Origin: Halobacteriovorax sp.
Lineage (GTDB): Bacteria > Bdellovibrionota > Bacteriovoracia > Bacteriovoracales > Bacteriovoracaceae
Assembly (NCBI GenBank): GCA_002686115.1
Contig: NZAF01000039.1
Coordinates: forward strand, 1-7,729
Length of the DNA stretch: 7,729 nucleotides
Direction of reading: 5' to 3'
A program made the position numbers and the translations under genes. The notes under the pieces are model-generated. The model searched no databases and was not told the DNA's origin. It worked only from the letters and a program-made list of their open reading frames with translations. This document shows positions 6,889 through 7,729 of this stretch, piece after piece (the stretch's first letter is position 1; every line of letters starts with the position of its first letter).

Positions 6889-6916
6889 TTGCACAAAAAA
6901 AAATCCTGGGTAAACT
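6889..6916 (+). promoter_or_regulatory. Possible weak promoter for the downstream gene pair
   Basis: Because a terminator precedes the next gene, a promoter is expected between about 6819 and 6930. The best sigma70-like candidate I see is TTGCAC (6889-6894), 16 bases, TAAACT (6911-6916), which matches 3/6 and 4/6 of the consensus boxes. The spacer contains a run of nine As (6895-6903). AT-rich sequence gives many such matches by chance. Confidence 0.25.
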
Positions 6917-6935
6917 TTTCCATAAAGGGTGTTTC

Positions 6936-7289
6936 ATGTTAACTAAATTATTTACTAAAAAAAGCAAAGAAATTTTTACTCTGTTCATTCCGTGCTCAAA
7001 AAATCCATACTTTAGCTACCGTGAGAAAAAGCTCGACTCAATCACTCAGCTTTTTAATTCCCACTCTGTAACGTTTGAAGTAAAGGAAACAATTTCCCAT
7101 GAAAAGGGCTTTTGGATTATTTTTGCTCTAGAAGCAAATGAAAAATCATTCAATAGTCTAAAGAATGATCCTGCATTTAGTGACTACCTCATTTATGAAA
7201 CAGAGAATGATCAAAGCACAGAAAGTGAGCTTGAGATCATAGATGAGAATCACGATGAATTTAGTAATGTTGATAATTTTAAACTTTAA
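6936..7289 (+). CDS. Small protein of unknown function with an acidic tail
   Basis: I do not recognise this 117-residue protein. The start at ATG 6936 is supported by AAAGGG at 6924-6929, six bases upstream. The N-terminus is short and basic (KLFTKKSKE). Residues ~13-85 alternate likely strands and helices (IFTLFIPCS, the SYREKKLDSITQLFNSHSV helix, then GFWIIFALEA), a pattern that would suit a compact alpha/beta domain. The last ~30 residues are rich in Glu, Asp and Asn and are probably disordered. There is no signal peptide or membrane segment, so it is likely cytoplasmic. It is six bases upstream of a lipoprotein gene and probably co-transcribed with it, behind the terminator of the previous operon. 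The good ribosome site, uninterrupted frame and base composition like the neighbours argue that it is real. Confidence 0.7.
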   Translation: MLTKLFTKKSKEIFTLFIPCSKNPYFSYREKKLDSITQLFNSHSVTFEVKETISHEKGFWIIFALEANEKSFNSLKNDPAFSDYLIYETENDQSTESELEIIDENHDEFSNVDNFKL

Positions 7290-7295
7290 TTTGAT

Positions 7296-7729
7296 ATGAA
7301 TTTTAAACTAGCGCTTTTTATATTTACCCTTTTCTTACAATCATGTTCTTTAAATAATGTTGTGGAATTTGCAGAAAATCAAAAGAAAGAAAAACTTAAA
7401 GAAGCAAAAGAGAAGAAGTTTAATAACTTAGTTTGCAAGAGCAAAGGTAGGGAAAAAAGGTTATATGGCCTACATCCTGCTATTGATGAAGAGATTATAA
7501 AAATCATACACACTCATCAACTCAATTTTGACGAGAGTATATATATCATTTCTTATTATATGCTCTACTTTAGGCCAGATGCTACATCTGTAAACTCTAG
7601 AACTCTCCATCTATATAAGAACAAAAAAGGCTTAATTAAAACGCTATACATCCCTAATGATTCAAAAAGTTATTTGGCCTACTTAAAAGATAAGCTTAAA
7701 GATAAGAATGTACGAATATCTAAAGTTTC
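7296..7729 (+). CDS. Putative lipoprotein (partial, runs off the right edge)
   Basis: An open frame starts at ATG 7296 and stays open to the window end (144 full codons plus two bases), so the C-terminus is missing. The N-terminus is a lipoprotein signal peptide: MNFK, a hydrophobic stretch LALFIFTLF, then the lipobox LQSC with lipidated cysteine C17. The mature protein starts SLNNVVEFAENQ and continues into a highly charged Lys/Glu helix (~28-42), then a mixed domain with YIISYYMLYFRP and TLHLYKNKKGL segments. I do not recognise a family. It should be anchored in a membrane facing the periplasm; the residues after the cysteine lack an Asp at +2. There is no clear Shine-Dalgarno, and the start is only six bases after the upstream stop, so translation is probably coupled to that gene. 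Confidence 0.65.
   Translation, partial: MNFKLALFIFTLFLQSCSLNNVVEFAENQKKEKLKEAKEKKFNNLVCKSKGREKRLYGLHPAIDEEIIKIIHTHQLNFDESIYIISYYMLYFRPDATSVNSRTLHLYKNKKGLIKTLYIPNDSKSYLAYLKDKLKDKNVRISKV

Noticed and set aside
6733..6942. 69-codon + frame across the end of scoB and the spacer
   Set aside because: It overlaps scoB in another frame and runs straight through the terminator hairpin; the translation has no recognisable features.
1..7729. CRISPR arrays, insertion sequences, tRNA or rRNA genes
   Set aside because: I saw no regularly spaced direct repeats, no transposase or terminal inverted repeats, and no tRNA- or rRNA-like segments; the window is almost all coding.

Overview
This is an AT-rich window, read entirely on the + strand, with tightly packed bacterial genes. 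It carries the 3' end of a housekeeping gene (thrS), then a five-gene, translationally coupled operon, a clear intrinsic terminator, a short structured spacer, and a downstream pair of poorly known genes. The second of these is a lipoprotein cut by the window edge. The low GC, the lysine-rich proteins and the gene style would suit a marine, low-GC Gram-negative bacterium such as a Halobacteriovorax-like predatory bacterium. That is a guess from overall style; no marker gene in the window fixes the taxon.

Layout: 1-311 is the anticodon-binding end of threonyl-tRNA synthetase. 346-1365 is an ATP-grasp enzyme of the D-Ala-D-Ala ligase family. 1358-4381 is a 1007-residue fusion of a class III aminotransferase (resembling L-lysine epsilon-aminotransferase), a GNAT acetyltransferase, and a second aminotransferase-like domain that has lost the PLP lysine. 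4378-5436 is a C45-family Ntn-hydrolase acyltransferase, related to fungal isopenicillin N acyltransferase. 5433-6128 and 6132-6776 are the A and B subunits of a 3-oxoacid (SCOT-type) CoA-transferase. A terminator follows at 6789-6818. 6936-7289 and 7296-7729 encode a small acidic-tailed protein of unknown function and a lipoprotein.

How the genes may work together: the reading frames from 346 to 6776 overlap by 8 or 4 bases or are separated by 3 bases, so they are almost certainly one transcript. Read together, the parts are a CoA-transferase that can make acyl-CoA, two enzyme classes that move acyl groups onto amines (GNAT and C45), an aminotransferase that makes or uses an amine, and an ATP-grasp ligase that forms amide bonds. 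This is the logic of a small biosynthetic pathway for an acylated amino acid or peptide-like amide. I do not recognise the combination as a described system. The product and the joint function are inference; the individual family assignments are well supported by motifs.
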